Part shown: positions 10,005-18,500 of the stretch, piece by piece
Layout: every line of letters begins with the position of its first letter
How positions within the stretch are numbered: the stretch's first letter is position 1
Assembly: GCF_000190695.1 (NCBI RefSeq)
Contig: NZ_GL870929.1
Coordinates: 1,997,196-2,053,526, forward strand
Direction: 5' to 3'
Origin: Kingella denitrificans ATCC 33394
GTDB lineage: Bacteria; Pseudomonadota; Gammaproteobacteria; Burkholderiales; Neisseriaceae
DNA length: 56,331 nucleotides
Notes under the pieces: model-generated
Seen by the model: the letters and a program-made list of their open reading frames with translations, nothing else
What the model was told of the DNA's origin: nothing
Database searches by the model: none
Made by a program: the position numbers and the translations under genes

Positions 10005-10616
10005 ATGACCATATTGCAAAAACTCATCAACGCCATGTTGCAACGCATCAAAGCCGTACCCGTTCCCCAACAGGAGCTGGACGATTTTTTGGCGCAAAAC
10101 CAAATACAACTCAGCCCCGAGCATTACCGCTTTTTATTGGATTACGGCAACAGCCCTTTTTTAACCAATGAAATGGCCTGCCTAAACTTTGATTATTTCA
10201 AAGGGTATTACTATGAATTAGAGTATGAGTTTTTAGAGGGGCTGATATTGCCGCCGAATAGCGGTTATTTGGGCACGGATTTCCTTTCGGAAGCAATTTG
10301 CTTGAATTATGAAGACCATAAAGTTTATTGTTACGATGCAGGCGAGACTTTTGGTGCCTATTACGGCGGTTTGTCGGAATTGTTGTTCTACTATTTGTTC
10401 CGGGAAACTTATCGAACCGAGTGCTTTGATATTGTCAAATACCGTATCCCAATTTCAGACATAGAGCAGTTCAAGCAAGAATATTTGGATTATGAAATTA
10501 AGGATATATTCATTTATAATCATTTTTTCTTTAAAGACGGACGGCTAATTACTTGCGGTAATAGATTTGATGGATACGATATTTATGCAGGCGGCGTATT
10601 AGACCAGTTGGCATAA
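10005..10616 (+). CDS. SUKH-like (SMI1/KNR4) family protein, possible orphan immunity protein
   Basis: The N-terminal half resembles the SUKH/SMI1-KNR4 superfamily, which is common among immunity proteins of polymorphic toxins. An LxPEHYRFLLDYGNS segment (around residues 37-50) is followed by a long aromatic-rich acidic domain of alternating strands. The protein has 203 residues and no export signal, so it should act in the cytoplasm. The region is AT-rich relative to the window. The gene forms a two-gene unit with the preceding unknown protein. A hairpin follows at 10641. Assignment rests on the pattern only; the partner toxin is not in the window. Confidence 0.6.
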   Translation: MTILQKLINAMLQRIKAVPVPQQELDDFLAQNQIQLSPEHYRFLLDYGNSPFLTNEMACLNFDYFKGYYYELEYEFLEGLILPPNSGYLGTDFLSEAICLNYEDHKVYCYDAGETFGAYYGGLSELLFYYLFRETYRTECFDIVKYRIPISDIEQFKQEYLDYEIKDIFIYNHFFFKDGRLITCGNRFDGYDIYAGGVLDQLA

Positions 10617-10640
10617 TTCTCTTTCGTGTAAATACAATCC

Positions 10641-10685
10641 AAAAAGCAGCTTGCACTTCATTTTCCAAAGTGCAGGCTGCTTTTG
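10641..10685. terminator. Terminator after the SUKH-like gene
   Basis: A king3DUS pair with one mismatch in the left copy (GCAGCTTGCA) and a T4 run on the right. It ends the AT-rich gene pair. Confidence 0.65.
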
Positions 10686-10723
10686 TATCGTCCGTGCCCG
10701 AATCATGCCGCTGCAAATTCCCC

Positions 10724-10761
10724 TGTTATGTTGTAACAAAATAGGGCAAAAACGTTATAAT
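10724..10761 (+). promoter_or_regulatory. Promoter with overlapping dyad before the metal permease
   Basis: TTGTAA (10731-10736) and TATAAT (10756-10761) form a possible sigma-70 promoter with a long, 19-base spacer. The -35 is covered by the perfect dyad TGTTA-N5-TAACA (10724-10738), which resembles half of a Zur or Fur-type operator. This would fit repression of a metal-uptake gene by its metal. The operator assignment is inference. Confidence 0.45.
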
Positions 10762-10792
10762 GCACGGTTTGTGTTCCTGTGTGCCGCACGCC

Positions 10793-11671
10793 ATGACTTT
10801 CCACGAATTATTCATCGAACCCTTTACCGAATTTTCCTTTATGCGTTACGCGCTGGCATCGGTGGTGTTTTTGGCATTGTCTGCCGCGCCGGTGGGCGTG
10901 TTTTTGGTGATGCGCCGCATGAGCCTGATTGGCGATGCTTTGAGCCACGCGGTGCTGCCGGGCGCGGCGGTGGGCTATATGGTGGCGGGACTGAGCCTGC
11001 CGGCCATGGGGCTGGGCGGCTTTGCGGCCGGCGTGCTGATGGCATTTTTTGCCGGGTTGGTCAGCCGCTTCACTGAATTGAAGGAAGATGCGAATTTCGC
11101 CGCGTTTTATTTGAGCAGCCTGGCGATTGGCGTGATTTTGGTCAGCTTGGGCGGCAACAGCGTGGAATTGCTGCATTTGCTGTTCGGCTCGGTGCTGGCG
11201 GTGGATTTGCTGTCGCTGCAACTGATGGGCGCGGTGGCCAGCTGCACGATTGTGGCGCTGGCGGTGATGTTCCGCCCGCTGATGCTGGAAAGCATCGACC
11301 CTTTGTTTTTGCGCGCGGTGAACGGCAGGGGCGGGCTGTGGCATGTGGCATTCCTGATTTTGGTGGTGATGAACTTGGTGGCGGGCTTTCAGGCGCTGGG
11401 CACGCTGATGTCGGTCGGCCTGATGATGCTGCCCGCCATTTCGGCACGGCTTTGGGTGGAACGGATGGGCGCGCTGATGGCATTGGCGGCGGCGGGCGCG
11501 CTGGTGTGCGGTTATGCCGGCCTGCTGCTGTCATACCACCATCCGGCCGGCCTGCCATCCGGTCCGACCATCATCCTGTTTTGCGGCATTTGGTATGTGT
11601 TTTCCGTGCTGTTCGGCGCAAACAGCGGCATTTTGGTGAAATTGCTCCGCAAAAAGCATTTGAAGGTTTGA
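10793..11671 (+). CDS. Zinc/manganese ABC transporter permease (ZnuB/MntB family)
   Basis: Inner-membrane permease of a cluster-9 metal ABC importer (ABC-3 family). The 292-residue protein shows about eight hydrophobic segments and the family signature RRMSLIGDALSHAVLPGAAVGY near the N-terminus, the region that contacts the ATPase. I choose the ATG at 10793 (MTFHELFIEPF), where the family sequence begins. The frame extends upstream to 10760 but overlaps the -10 box. No ATPase or solute-binding protein gene is next to it, which is unusual because these genes are normally adjacent. Its partners must be elsewhere. Whether zinc or manganese is carried cannot be told from the permease. Confidence 0.88.
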   Translation: MTFHELFIEPFTEFSFMRYALASVVFLALSAAPVGVFLVMRRMSLIGDALSHAVLPGAAVGYMVAGLSLPAMGLGGFAAGVLMAFFAGLVSRFTELKEDANFAAFYLSSLAIGVILVSLGGNSVELLHLLFGSVLAVDLLSLQLMGAVASCTIVALAVMFRPLMLESIDPLFLRAVNGRGGLWHVAFLILVVMNLVAGFQALGTLMSVGLMMLPAISARLWVERMGALMALAAAGALVCGYAGLLLSYHHPAGLPSGPTIILFCGIWYVFSVLFGANSGILVKLLRKKHLKV

Positions 11672-11690
11672 CGGACAATGCAAAAGCAGC

Positions 11691-11728
11691 CTGCACCCAT
11701 ATTCCCAAAGTGCAGGCTGCTTTTTTTG
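11691..11728. terminator. Terminator of the metal permease gene
   Basis: AAAAGCAGCCTGCAC and GTGCAGGCTGCTTTTTTT form a compact stem with a strong T-run 20 bases after the stop codon. Confidence 0.75.
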
Positions 11729-11988
11729 TTCGGGGTCTTGATTCGGGTTGCCTATTTTTTCAGCATGGATAAAAAATCATTGCATATCAAATCCATCATT
11801 GGGTTATGCACAGTTTTTCCCAAGCGTTGTGCGGCGGATATCGGGGCAGTGAGGAAAGAAGATTTGCTGAATAATCATGTATCTTTTAAACTGGCAGGCG
11901 GCCACACAAAGTGCAGGCTGCTTTGCGTGTCAATTTAGACAAATAGTCTAAAAAAATAATGAGAATATTGAAAACAGCCAAGCAAATA

Positions 11989-12017
11989 TTGCACGAAATG
12001 TCCAATAAGTCTAAAAT
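11989..12017 (+). promoter_or_regulatory. leuC promoter
   Basis: TTGCAC (11989-11994) and TAAAAT (12012-12017) are separated by 17 bases in an AT-rich stretch, 45 bases before the leuC ATG. It is the best sigma-70 match in this intergenic region. Confidence 0.55.
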
Positions 12018-12062
12018 CCAATTTTTATACGTTTAACCAATATATTAAGAAAGACGCAAACC

Positions 12063-13469
12063 ATGAGCGCACAAACCCTCTACGACAAACTCTGGAACAG
12101 CCACATCGTCCGCGAAGAAGAAGACGGCACGGTGCTGCTGTATATCGACCGCCATCTGGTGCACGAAGTGACCAGCCCGCAGGCGTTTGAAGGCCTGAAA
12201 ATGGCCGGCCGCAAGCTGTGGCGCATCGACAGCGTGGTCTCCACCGCCGACCACAACACGCCCACCGACCATTGGGACGAAGGCATCAAAGACCCGATTT
12301 CCAAGCTGCAAGTGGACACTTTGGACAAAAACATCAAAGAATTCGGCGCGCTAGCGTATTTCCCGTTTAAAGACAAAGGCCAAGGCATCGTGCACGTGAT
12401 GGGCCCCGAGCAGGGTGCGACGCTGCCCGGCATGACTGTCGTCTGCGGCGACTCGCACACCAGTACCCACGGCGCGTTCGGCGCGCTGGCGCACGGCATC
12501 GGCACCAGCGAAGTGGAACACACCATGGCCACCCAGTGCATCACCGCCAAAAAGTCCAAATCCATGCTGATTGAAGTTTCAGGTAGCCTGAAACCGGGCG
12601 TAACCGCCAAAGACATCGCACTGTATATCATCGGCCAAATCGGCACGGCGGGCGGCACGGGCTATGCCATCGAATTTGGCGGCGAAGCCATCCGCAGCCT
12701 CTCCATGGAAGGCCGCATGACCCTGTGCAACATGGCGATTGAAGCCGGCGCGCGTAGCGGCTTGGTGGCCGTGGACGACACCACAATCAACTACATTCAA
12801 GGCCGCAAATTCGCCCCCAAAGGCGCGGATTGGGACAAAGCTGTGGCCTACTGGCGCACGCTGGTGTCCGATGACGGCGCGAAATTCGACAAAACGTACA
12901 GATTCCGCGCCGAAGACATCGAGCCGCAGGTAACATGGGGCACGTCGCCCGAAATGGTGCTGGGCGTGGACGGCAAAGTGCCGAACCCCGCCGACGAAGC
13001 CGACGCGGTGAAACGCGCGGGCATGGAACGCGCCTTGGAATACATGGGCTTGGCCGCCGGCACGCCGCTGAACGAAATCCCCGTGGACGTGGTGTTCATC
13101 GGCTCGTGCACCAACAGCCGCATCGAAGATTTGCGCGAAGCCGCCGCCGTGGCCAAAGGCCGCAAAAAGGCCGACAACGTGAACCGCGTGCTGGTCGTGC
13201 CCGGCTCCGGCTTGGTGAAAGAGCAGGCGGAAAAAGAAGGCTTGGACAAAATCTTCACCGACGCGGGCTTCGAATGGCGCGAACCCGGCTGCTCCATGTG
13301 CCTGGCCATGAACGCCGACCGCCTCGCACCGAAAGAGCGCTGCGCCTCCACCTCCAACCGCAACTTTGAAGGACGGCAGGGCAACGGCGGCCGCACCCAC
13401 CTCGTCAGCCCGGCGATGGCGGCGGCGGCGGCGGTGGTCGGGCATTTTGTGGACGTGCGCGAGTTGTAA
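12063..13469 (+). CDS. leuC: 3-isopropylmalate dehydratase large subunit LeuC
   Basis: LeuC, with LeuD, isomerises 2-isopropylmalate to 3-isopropylmalate in leucine synthesis. It is an aconitase-superfamily enzyme with a 4Fe-4S cluster. The 468 residues match the family. The cluster ligands are visible as Cys349 (SCTNSRIEDL) and Cys410/Cys413 (CSMC). The N-terminus (AQTLYDKLWNSHIV) is canonical. leuD and leuB, often next in line, are absent downstream; two unknown small genes follow instead, so the leu genes are separated here. The frame carries an exact Eikenella-type uptake 12-mer at 12578-12589 rather than the king3 dialect, a possible trace of an exchanged segment. Confidence 0.97.
   Translation: MSAQTLYDKLWNSHIVREEEDGTVLLYIDRHLVHEVTSPQAFEGLKMAGRKLWRIDSVVSTADHNTPTDHWDEGIKDPISKLQVDTLDKNIKEFGALAYFPFKDKGQGIVHVMGPEQGATLPGMTVVCGDSHTSTHGAFGALAHGIGTSEVEHTMATQCITAKKSKSMLIEVSGSLKPGVTAKDIALYIIGQIGTAGGTGYAIEFGGEAIRSLSMEGRMTLCNMAIEAGARSGLVAVDDTTINYIQGRKFAPKGADWDKAVAYWRTLVSDDGAKFDKTYRFRAEDIEPQVTWGTSPEMVLGVDGKVPNPADEADAVKRAGMERALEYMGLAAGTPLNEIPVDVVFIGSCTNSRIEDLREAAAVAKGRKKADNVNRVLVVPGSGLVKEQAEKEGLDKIFTDAGFEWREPGCSMCLAMNADRLAPKERCASTSNRNFEGRQGNGGRTHLVSPAMAAAAAVVGHFVDVREL
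12578..12589 (-). repeat. Eikenella-type uptake sequence (AGGCTACCTGAA) inside leuC
   Basis: An exact reverse complement of the AG-eikDUS 12-mer within a genome otherwise using AAGCAGCCTGCA. It lies in frame in leuC (part of VSGSLKPG). Confidence 0.7.
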
Positions 13470-13484
13470 TCTGTAAAAAGGAAG

Positions 13485-13532
13485 TGCAGGCTGCTTTGAA
13501 GTGCTTTTCGGCGTTTCAGGCAGCCTGCATTT
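13485..13532. terminator. Reversed uptake-sequence pair after leuC
   Basis: GTGCAGGCTGC followed by GGCAGCCTGCA forms an imperfect inverted pair 15 bases downstream of the leuC stop. It is in the reversed order and lacks a clear T-run, so termination is only likely. Confidence 0.5.
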
Positions 13533-13613
13533 ACAGCGGTTTACACCCATCCGTTCAAGCGGGCATTGATGTTGCCCCTTCTTTAATAAACCTACCCGCG
13601 AAAGGAAACCGCC

Positions 13614-14255
13614 ATGGGATTGGATATGCGCCCGTTGAACAAGCCGAAAGCAGGCCAAGAACAACGCTTTTACGAACTTTACCGCCTGATAACGTCAGAC
13701 AATCTTCCGCCCGATCAATATGATGCGCTGTTGGAAGAATGGTTCGGCCTCGGCATACCCAGCTACGAAACCATCAACGCGCCGCAAGTAGGCAAAGACG
13801 CTCAGGCAGATGCCTGGCTGCGCGAACAATACGATGCCGACGACAGCCCGGACAAACCGCCGTTTGACGAAGTTTATGAAGATTATCGGGGCTATTACGT
13901 CATCGAACTGGCGCCCGAACGGGACAGCGTGCCGGTATACCGCGCCTTCGGGCAGGACGAAAACGTATTCCGCGGCCAGTTTTTGGCTGACTGCCAAGAG
14001 TTGATCGGCGAAGATTTGCTCAACGAAGCATGGTCGAACCACCTGGCCGAAGAAGCCGTGGACTATGCCCAACGCCTGATTGCCGCCGTTGCCCCCGCCG
14101 CGCGGCAGCACGGCTTGGAATATCTGAAAGACCAATACGAAGCGCCCGAAGCCGAGCCAGAAAGCTTGGAAAGCCAACTGCACATCGTCTATTCTTTGGC
14201 GCGCTGGCTGATGTTTTACGGCAGCCGCGGGCACGGTTACGAAGCCGATTTCTAA
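13614..14255 (+). CDS. Hypothetical acidic protein, accessory gene 1 of 3
   Basis: Unknown family. The 213-residue protein is acidic and soluble, with no signal peptide. It begins MGLDMRPLNKPK and ends with an aromatic stretch, LARWLMFYGSRGHGYEADF. The middle (residues 70-110) alternates acidic residues with strands. A GAAAGGAAA ribosome site precedes the ATG. It is the first of three small genes in the same direction between leuC and tamB, the last of which has an immunity-type domain. An immunity or toxin-associated role is therefore plausible but only from context. Confidence 0.7.
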   Translation: MGLDMRPLNKPKAGQEQRFYELYRLITSDNLPPDQYDALLEEWFGLGIPSYETINAPQVGKDAQADAWLREQYDADDSPDKPPFDEVYEDYRGYYVIELAPERDSVPVYRAFGQDENVFRGQFLADCQELIGEDLLNEAWSNHLAEEAVDYAQRLIAAVAPAARQHGLEYLKDQYEAPEAEPESLESQLHIVYSLARWLMFYGSRGHGYEADF

Positions 14256-14298
14256 CCCGCCCGCCGCAGGGGCTGCCTGAAAATAAAGGAGCGGGGCA

Positions 14299-14610
14299 AT
14301 GGACAAACCCGTGCTGAAAAACGACATTATGGCCGACGGCTCGCGCCTGTTCCTGCAACTGCCGCAAACCTGCCCGCCATCACGCCTGCTGTGGCGGATT
14401 ATCCGTTTCGGCGGGCTGCCCACCGCCTTTCGCCCAGATTTGGTTACAGATGAAACGTGGATGGATTTCCGCTATAAAGGCTGGAAATTCAGTATTCACA
14501 ATCCGTATGGCGAATATTGGTTCTTTGCCGAAAACAGCGAATGCCCCGAAAACATATTGCACTGTTTGGCGGAATATTTTGCCCGCCTGTCCGGCCAAGA
14601 CAGCGGTTGA
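14299..14610 (+). CDS. Hypothetical small protein, accessory gene 2 of 3
   Basis: Unknown 103-residue protein without signal peptide or membrane segment. It is rich in aromatic residues (WKFSIHNPYGEYWFFAENSECP) and ends in a helix (ILHCLAEYFARL). An AAGGAGCGGGG ribosome site precedes the ATG. It lies 43 bases after the previous gene in the same direction. The interval contains a near-match to the Simonsiella-type uptake sequence (GCTGCCTGAA) in place of a terminator, so the two genes may be co-transcribed. Its small size and company suggest an immunity-type cassette, not proven. Confidence 0.65.
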   Translation: MDKPVLKNDIMADGSRLFLQLPQTCPPSRLLWRIIRFGGLPTAFRPDLVTDETWMDFRYKGWKFSIHNPYGEYWFFAENSECPENILHCLAEYFARLSGQDSG

Positions 14611-14688
14611 TACGGCGGCATCCGTTTTAGCTCCGCAGAAACTCGGCTTCCTTCGGAAACCTCGGTTTCAGGTAGGCTGAAAACTGAA

Positions 14689-14749
14689 GTGCAGGCTGCT
14701 TTGTTGTTGTTCGAAACACGCAAAAAGCAGCCTGCACCCGTTTTATAGG
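14689..14749. repeat. Left copy of a direct repeat flanking the GAD-like gene
   Basis: About 55 bases, from GTGCAGGCTGCTTT through CGAAACACGCAAAA to a second uptake sequence and a TTTTAT run, recur at 15424-15483 with only a few differences. The two copies bracket the frameshifted GAD-like gene in the same orientation. The inner uptake-sequence pair also forms a hairpin. Confidence 0.75.
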
Positions 14750-14757
14750 AACACAAT

Positions 14758-15401
14758 ATGACCTACACCCCCGATGAAGACTTTGCCGATTTTTTGACAA
14801 AATTCGGCCAACCGTTTGCCGCCAAGGCCGCAGAAGAAGCCGTGCTGCAAAAGTATCGCGGCATCCTGCCCGACCAGCTTTTGACCTATTGGCGGCAATA
14901 CGGTTTCTGCGGTTTTGCAGACGGCCTGTTTTGGATAACCAATCCCGATGATTACGAAGACATCCTGCCCGACTGGCTGCCCGAAGCCGAACAGGTGCGG
15001 CACAAGCACTACGTTATCGCCCGCACGGGCTGGGGCGAGCTGCTGGTTTGGGAGCCGGCCTACGGGCACAAATACACCATCAATCCGCATTTCGGTTTTG
15101 TCGGTATGGAAGAGGATGTTTCCAGGGAAATCGCCAAAGGATGCGGCGATCAAGAAATGCGCTTGTTTTTTCCCTGCAAAAACCGAAATATTTTGACAGG
15201 GCAGACCATAAAAACCGCCCGTTGTTCCAACGCGCCGTGAAAAAACTCGGTGCATTGGCGGATGATGAAATGTTTTATTTCAGTCCCGCACTCGTCATTG
15301 GCGACCATAACAATTTGGCGCATGTGGAAAAGGGCAACCTGTTCGCGCAACTGGATATCTTGCGCGGCTTGGTGGAATTGCAGGTACTTGACCCGATTTA
15401 A
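14758..15401 (+). pseudogene. GAD-like/DUF1851 (Tdi1-type immunity) gene with a frameshift
   Basis: The first frame (14758-15240) gives a GAD-like domain (DFADFLTKFGQPFAAKAAEEAVLQKYRGILP...) and the start of a DUF1851 domain. DUF1851 is found in Tdi1-type immunity proteins of type VI effectors. After FFPCKN, near 15185-15190, this frame leaves the family pattern. The expected C-terminus continues in another frame to 15401 (KYFDRADHKNRPLFQRAVKK..., then DDEMFYFSPALVIGD). Joining the two restores a normal-length protein of about 214 residues. A T6 tract and an A5 tract lie just before the break. So it is either a recent one-base loss or gain, or a sequencing error. The first frame as it stands encodes 160 residues with a wrong tail. 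Direct repeats flank it. Confidence 0.75.
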
Positions 15402-15423
15402 TAAACGAATCCGAGAGAAACAG

Positions 15424-15483
15424 GGTGCAGGCTGCTTTATTGTTGTCCGAAACACGCAAAAGCAGCCTGCAATCAATTTTATG
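15424..15483. repeat. Right copy of the direct repeat flanking the GAD-like gene
   Basis: Matches 14689-14749, including the non-uptake segment CGAAACACGCAAA. The 735-bp spacing covers exactly one gene, as in a cassette that could be lost or duplicated by recombination. Confidence 0.75.
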
Positions 15484-15517
15484 GATCAACCGTAAAAGAT
15501 TTATCCTATTCCCAACC

Positions 15518-15565
15518 AAAAGCAGCCTGCACTCCAATTTTGAAAAGTGCAGGCTGCTTTTTTTG
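15518..15565. terminator. Terminator between the accessory genes and tamB
   Basis: AAAGCAGCCTGCAC and GTGCAGGCTGCTTTTTTT form a stem with T-runs usable from both strands. The convergent tamB ends 16 bases away. Confidence 0.75.
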
Positions 15566-15580
15566 CCGAATCTTTGGCGG

Positions 15581-18500
15581 TTAGTCGAAGCGGCGGATGT
15601 ATTTCACTTCCACGCCGGACGAATTCGTGCCCATTTTGGCGATGATTTGGAACGAACGCGCCAGTTGGTAAATCAGCTTCACGGTTTGGCTTGATGTCTG
15701 CAAACCCGCTTCGTAGCTCAGCGACAGGTTGTGGGTGAGCTGTTTGCCGAAGGTGAGCACCTGCTGCGCGGGGTTCATTTCGCCGGTGGCGGCATTGCGC
15801 GTCTGCTCGCTGGTCAGGCCGAAGTTGTCGAGCAGGCCGGTGCGGTCGGCCACTTTGCCGGCCAAAAATGCGCTGGCGGCGGTGGCCAAGGCCGCATTGT
15901 CGCCGCTGTTGCCGCTGCTGGCGCGGTTCAGAATCAACCAGGACAATTTGTCTTTTTCGCTCATCGGCTCGTTGGTGACCAGGCGGATGCGCGGCTCGTT
16001 CAGGTTGCCCAGCACTTCCACACCTGCGCCGACGGGTGAATTGCGCCGCTCCGCACGGATGTTCAGGTTGGGCTGGCTGATGGGGCCGACAAACGAAATA
16101 ATGCCTTTTTTCACCACCAAATCCTGACCGTAGGCTTTGTATTGGCCGCGGACCACGTGCACGCTGCCCACGGCCTGAATATCGCTGGTGGTGGACGATT
16201 TGAGCGCGAGCTGGCCGCCCAGCGTTACTTTCAGCCCTTCGCCGCTGAAATGGAATTTGTTGTTCAAATCAAAGACCAGATTCAGATTAAACGGCATGGG
16301 TTTGGCAGCTTCGGGTTTGGCTTCGCCCAAAACGACCACGTCGTCGTCCAGCGTGGGCGCATTGCTTTCTTGAAAGCCGAAGCGGCCTTCGTCGGTGACC
16401 AGTTTGCCGTCCAAAGTGAAGCCGTTGTTGCCGTACAGCACTTTGGTGGTGCCGGACAGGGTGAGCTGGCGGTTCACTTGGTCGAGCACGGGATAGCGTT
16501 CGAACACCACTTGCGCATCGACATTCGGCGTGCTGTTGGCGAGCGTGGCGCTGCCGGTAAGCGTTACCGTACCGTTTTTGCGCGCGAATTGCAGGCTGTC
16601 CACCAGCCAGCGGTCGCCGTCCAGATGCGATTTGAGCGTGCCGTTGTCGAGGATGATGCCGATTTGGCGGTGGCGGTAGCTCAAATTGTCGCCGGTCAGC
16701 GTGCCGCCGAGCTTCGGCTGGTTCACTTGACCGCCGATGGTGACGTTTGCGTGCAGGCGGCCGGTGACCGTTTGGCCGATGGGCATCACGTTGCGCAGCG
16801 AATCCAGGTTTTCGTTGGTCAGTTGCAGGCTGCCTGACACGGGTGCAGTCAGCAGGTTGCCCTGCCCGAACGAGCGCAGGATGTTGTATTGCCCCTGCAA
16901 TTTGCCGTAGCGCGTGCCGGCCTGCACTTGGTTTTGAATGCCGCGGCCGTCCAGCGTGGTGTTCAGCACGAAGCCGCTCAGGTTCAGGGCTTGTTTGCGG
17001 GCGGTGGGCAGAATCACGTCGCCGCTGAGCTGTTTTAGCTGCAAAAAACCGCGCGGGCTGTGGCTGTATGACATATCCCAGTTGGCGGCAATCACCAAAT
17101 CGTGCTCCACCGGCGGTTTGTAGAAATTGTGCAGTTGCGCCAAATGCAGCTGGTTGGCCGAGCCTTTGGTGTTCAGGCCGGATTGCGTGTCCCACGAAAA
17201 TTGTTGCAGCTGCAATGTGCCGCCCAATGCCTGCCAGTTGGCGGCGCTGAGCACCACACGCTTGGCGCCGGCTTCCAGCTTCATGGCGTTTTGCAGGCGC
17301 AGTTGCAGCGCGCCGCCCACGTCCAGCGTGCTGACCGTGCCGTGCCATTGCTGCGCATCGTTCAGGCCGCCGGCTGCCGCAATATTCAGCGTGAGCGGTT
17401 TTTTGTCGATGTGCAGGCTGCTTTGCGCTTTGATTTGGTGTTGGCGCAGCGTGCCGTTCAGTTGCACGTCCGCCTGTTGGATTTGCGTGCCGCCGGCGCT
17501 GATGCCGTTGCCTTTGAGCGATACGTTCAGCGGACGGCTGGCATCGGGCGAGGCCTGCACGGTGAAATCGATATTTTGCGCTTTCACGGCATCGCCCACG
17601 GCAAATTGCCGTGCCTGTCCGGCGAGCTTGGCTTCCATTTGCGTGAAGCCGTCGGCGGTGCTGGTCAGCGAGCCTTTGGCGGTGAGCAGCCCTTGCAGTC
17701 CGAAGCCGAACAAATGCAGGTTCGGCGCGTGGATGTCCAAGGCCAGCGTGTCGCCGCGTTTGCCGAACGCGCCTTGCGTGCGGATGTGGTTACTGCCCAG
17801 TTGGATGTCGGTGTTTGCCTGGCTCAAATGTTGGTTTTCATAACGGATATCGCCTTTTCCGGACAAGGGCGCGCCCGATACGGTGGACGGCGAAAAGTGC
17901 AGGCTGCTTTGGAAGGATTGTTTGGCCAATTCGCCGCCGGCGGTGATTTTGCCGTTGATGTTGCCTTCGGGCAGGCCGGGATAGAGTTTGGCGGGATTGA
18001 AGCCTTGGCTTTCCGCCGTGGCGGAGAGTTTTTGGCTTTGGAACAGTTGCAGGCTGCCTGCAATCTTGAGTTTGCCGCCCTGGTTGGGCAGGATTTCGCC
18101 GTTTTCAATCAGCAGCGTGCGTTGCCCTTTGGCGGTGTCGGTGGCGATTTTGAGCGTGCCCGTGCTTTGGGCGCGCTCGGTTTTCAGCTGCCACGCAATA
18201 TTCGGCTCGGTGAATGTGCCTTTGGCGTGCAGGCTACCGTTGAGCGTGCCTTGGATGGGGGTGGACAGCGTTGCCGCGTCGGCCGCCGTGAGCTGTTCGA
18301 TTTTGGCTTGCAGGTTCAGCGTTTGTTTTTGCGCGTAAATGCCGCCGTTTAGCGTGATTTGGCCGTCTTTCATCAGCTGCGCGCGAAGGTCGGGAATTTC
18401 GATGGCGCCCGAATCGTTGATGTGGAAGGTGCCGGCAAGGGTGCGCACGGGAATGCCGCTTTGGTTGGCCGCTTGCGGTTTTTCGTTGCGCAAATCCAGC

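Larger units (their letters stand above)
11672..12062. other. Intergenic region between the metal permease and leuC
   Basis: The left part holds a terminator hairpin. A frame of 57 codons at 11765-11938 runs into a single uptake sequence and has no family resemblance or good ribosome site, so I do not call it a gene. The right 120 bases are very AT-rich and contain the leuC promoter. No attenuator-like leader peptide rich in leucine codons is visible. Confidence 0.5.

Noticed and set aside
11765..11938. A 57-codon frame before leuC
   Set aside because: No good ribosome site, no family pattern, and its end is an uptake sequence.
14611..14757. A possible tRNA or riboswitch between the accessory genes
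   Set aside because: I see only uptake-sequence hairpins and the direct repeat; no cloverleaf or known aptamer pattern could be drawn.
17102..18352. A 416-codon plus-strand frame inside tamB
   Set aside because: It is antisense to tamB and very rich in Gly/Ala/Gln without domain features. It is an effect of the codon use of tamB.
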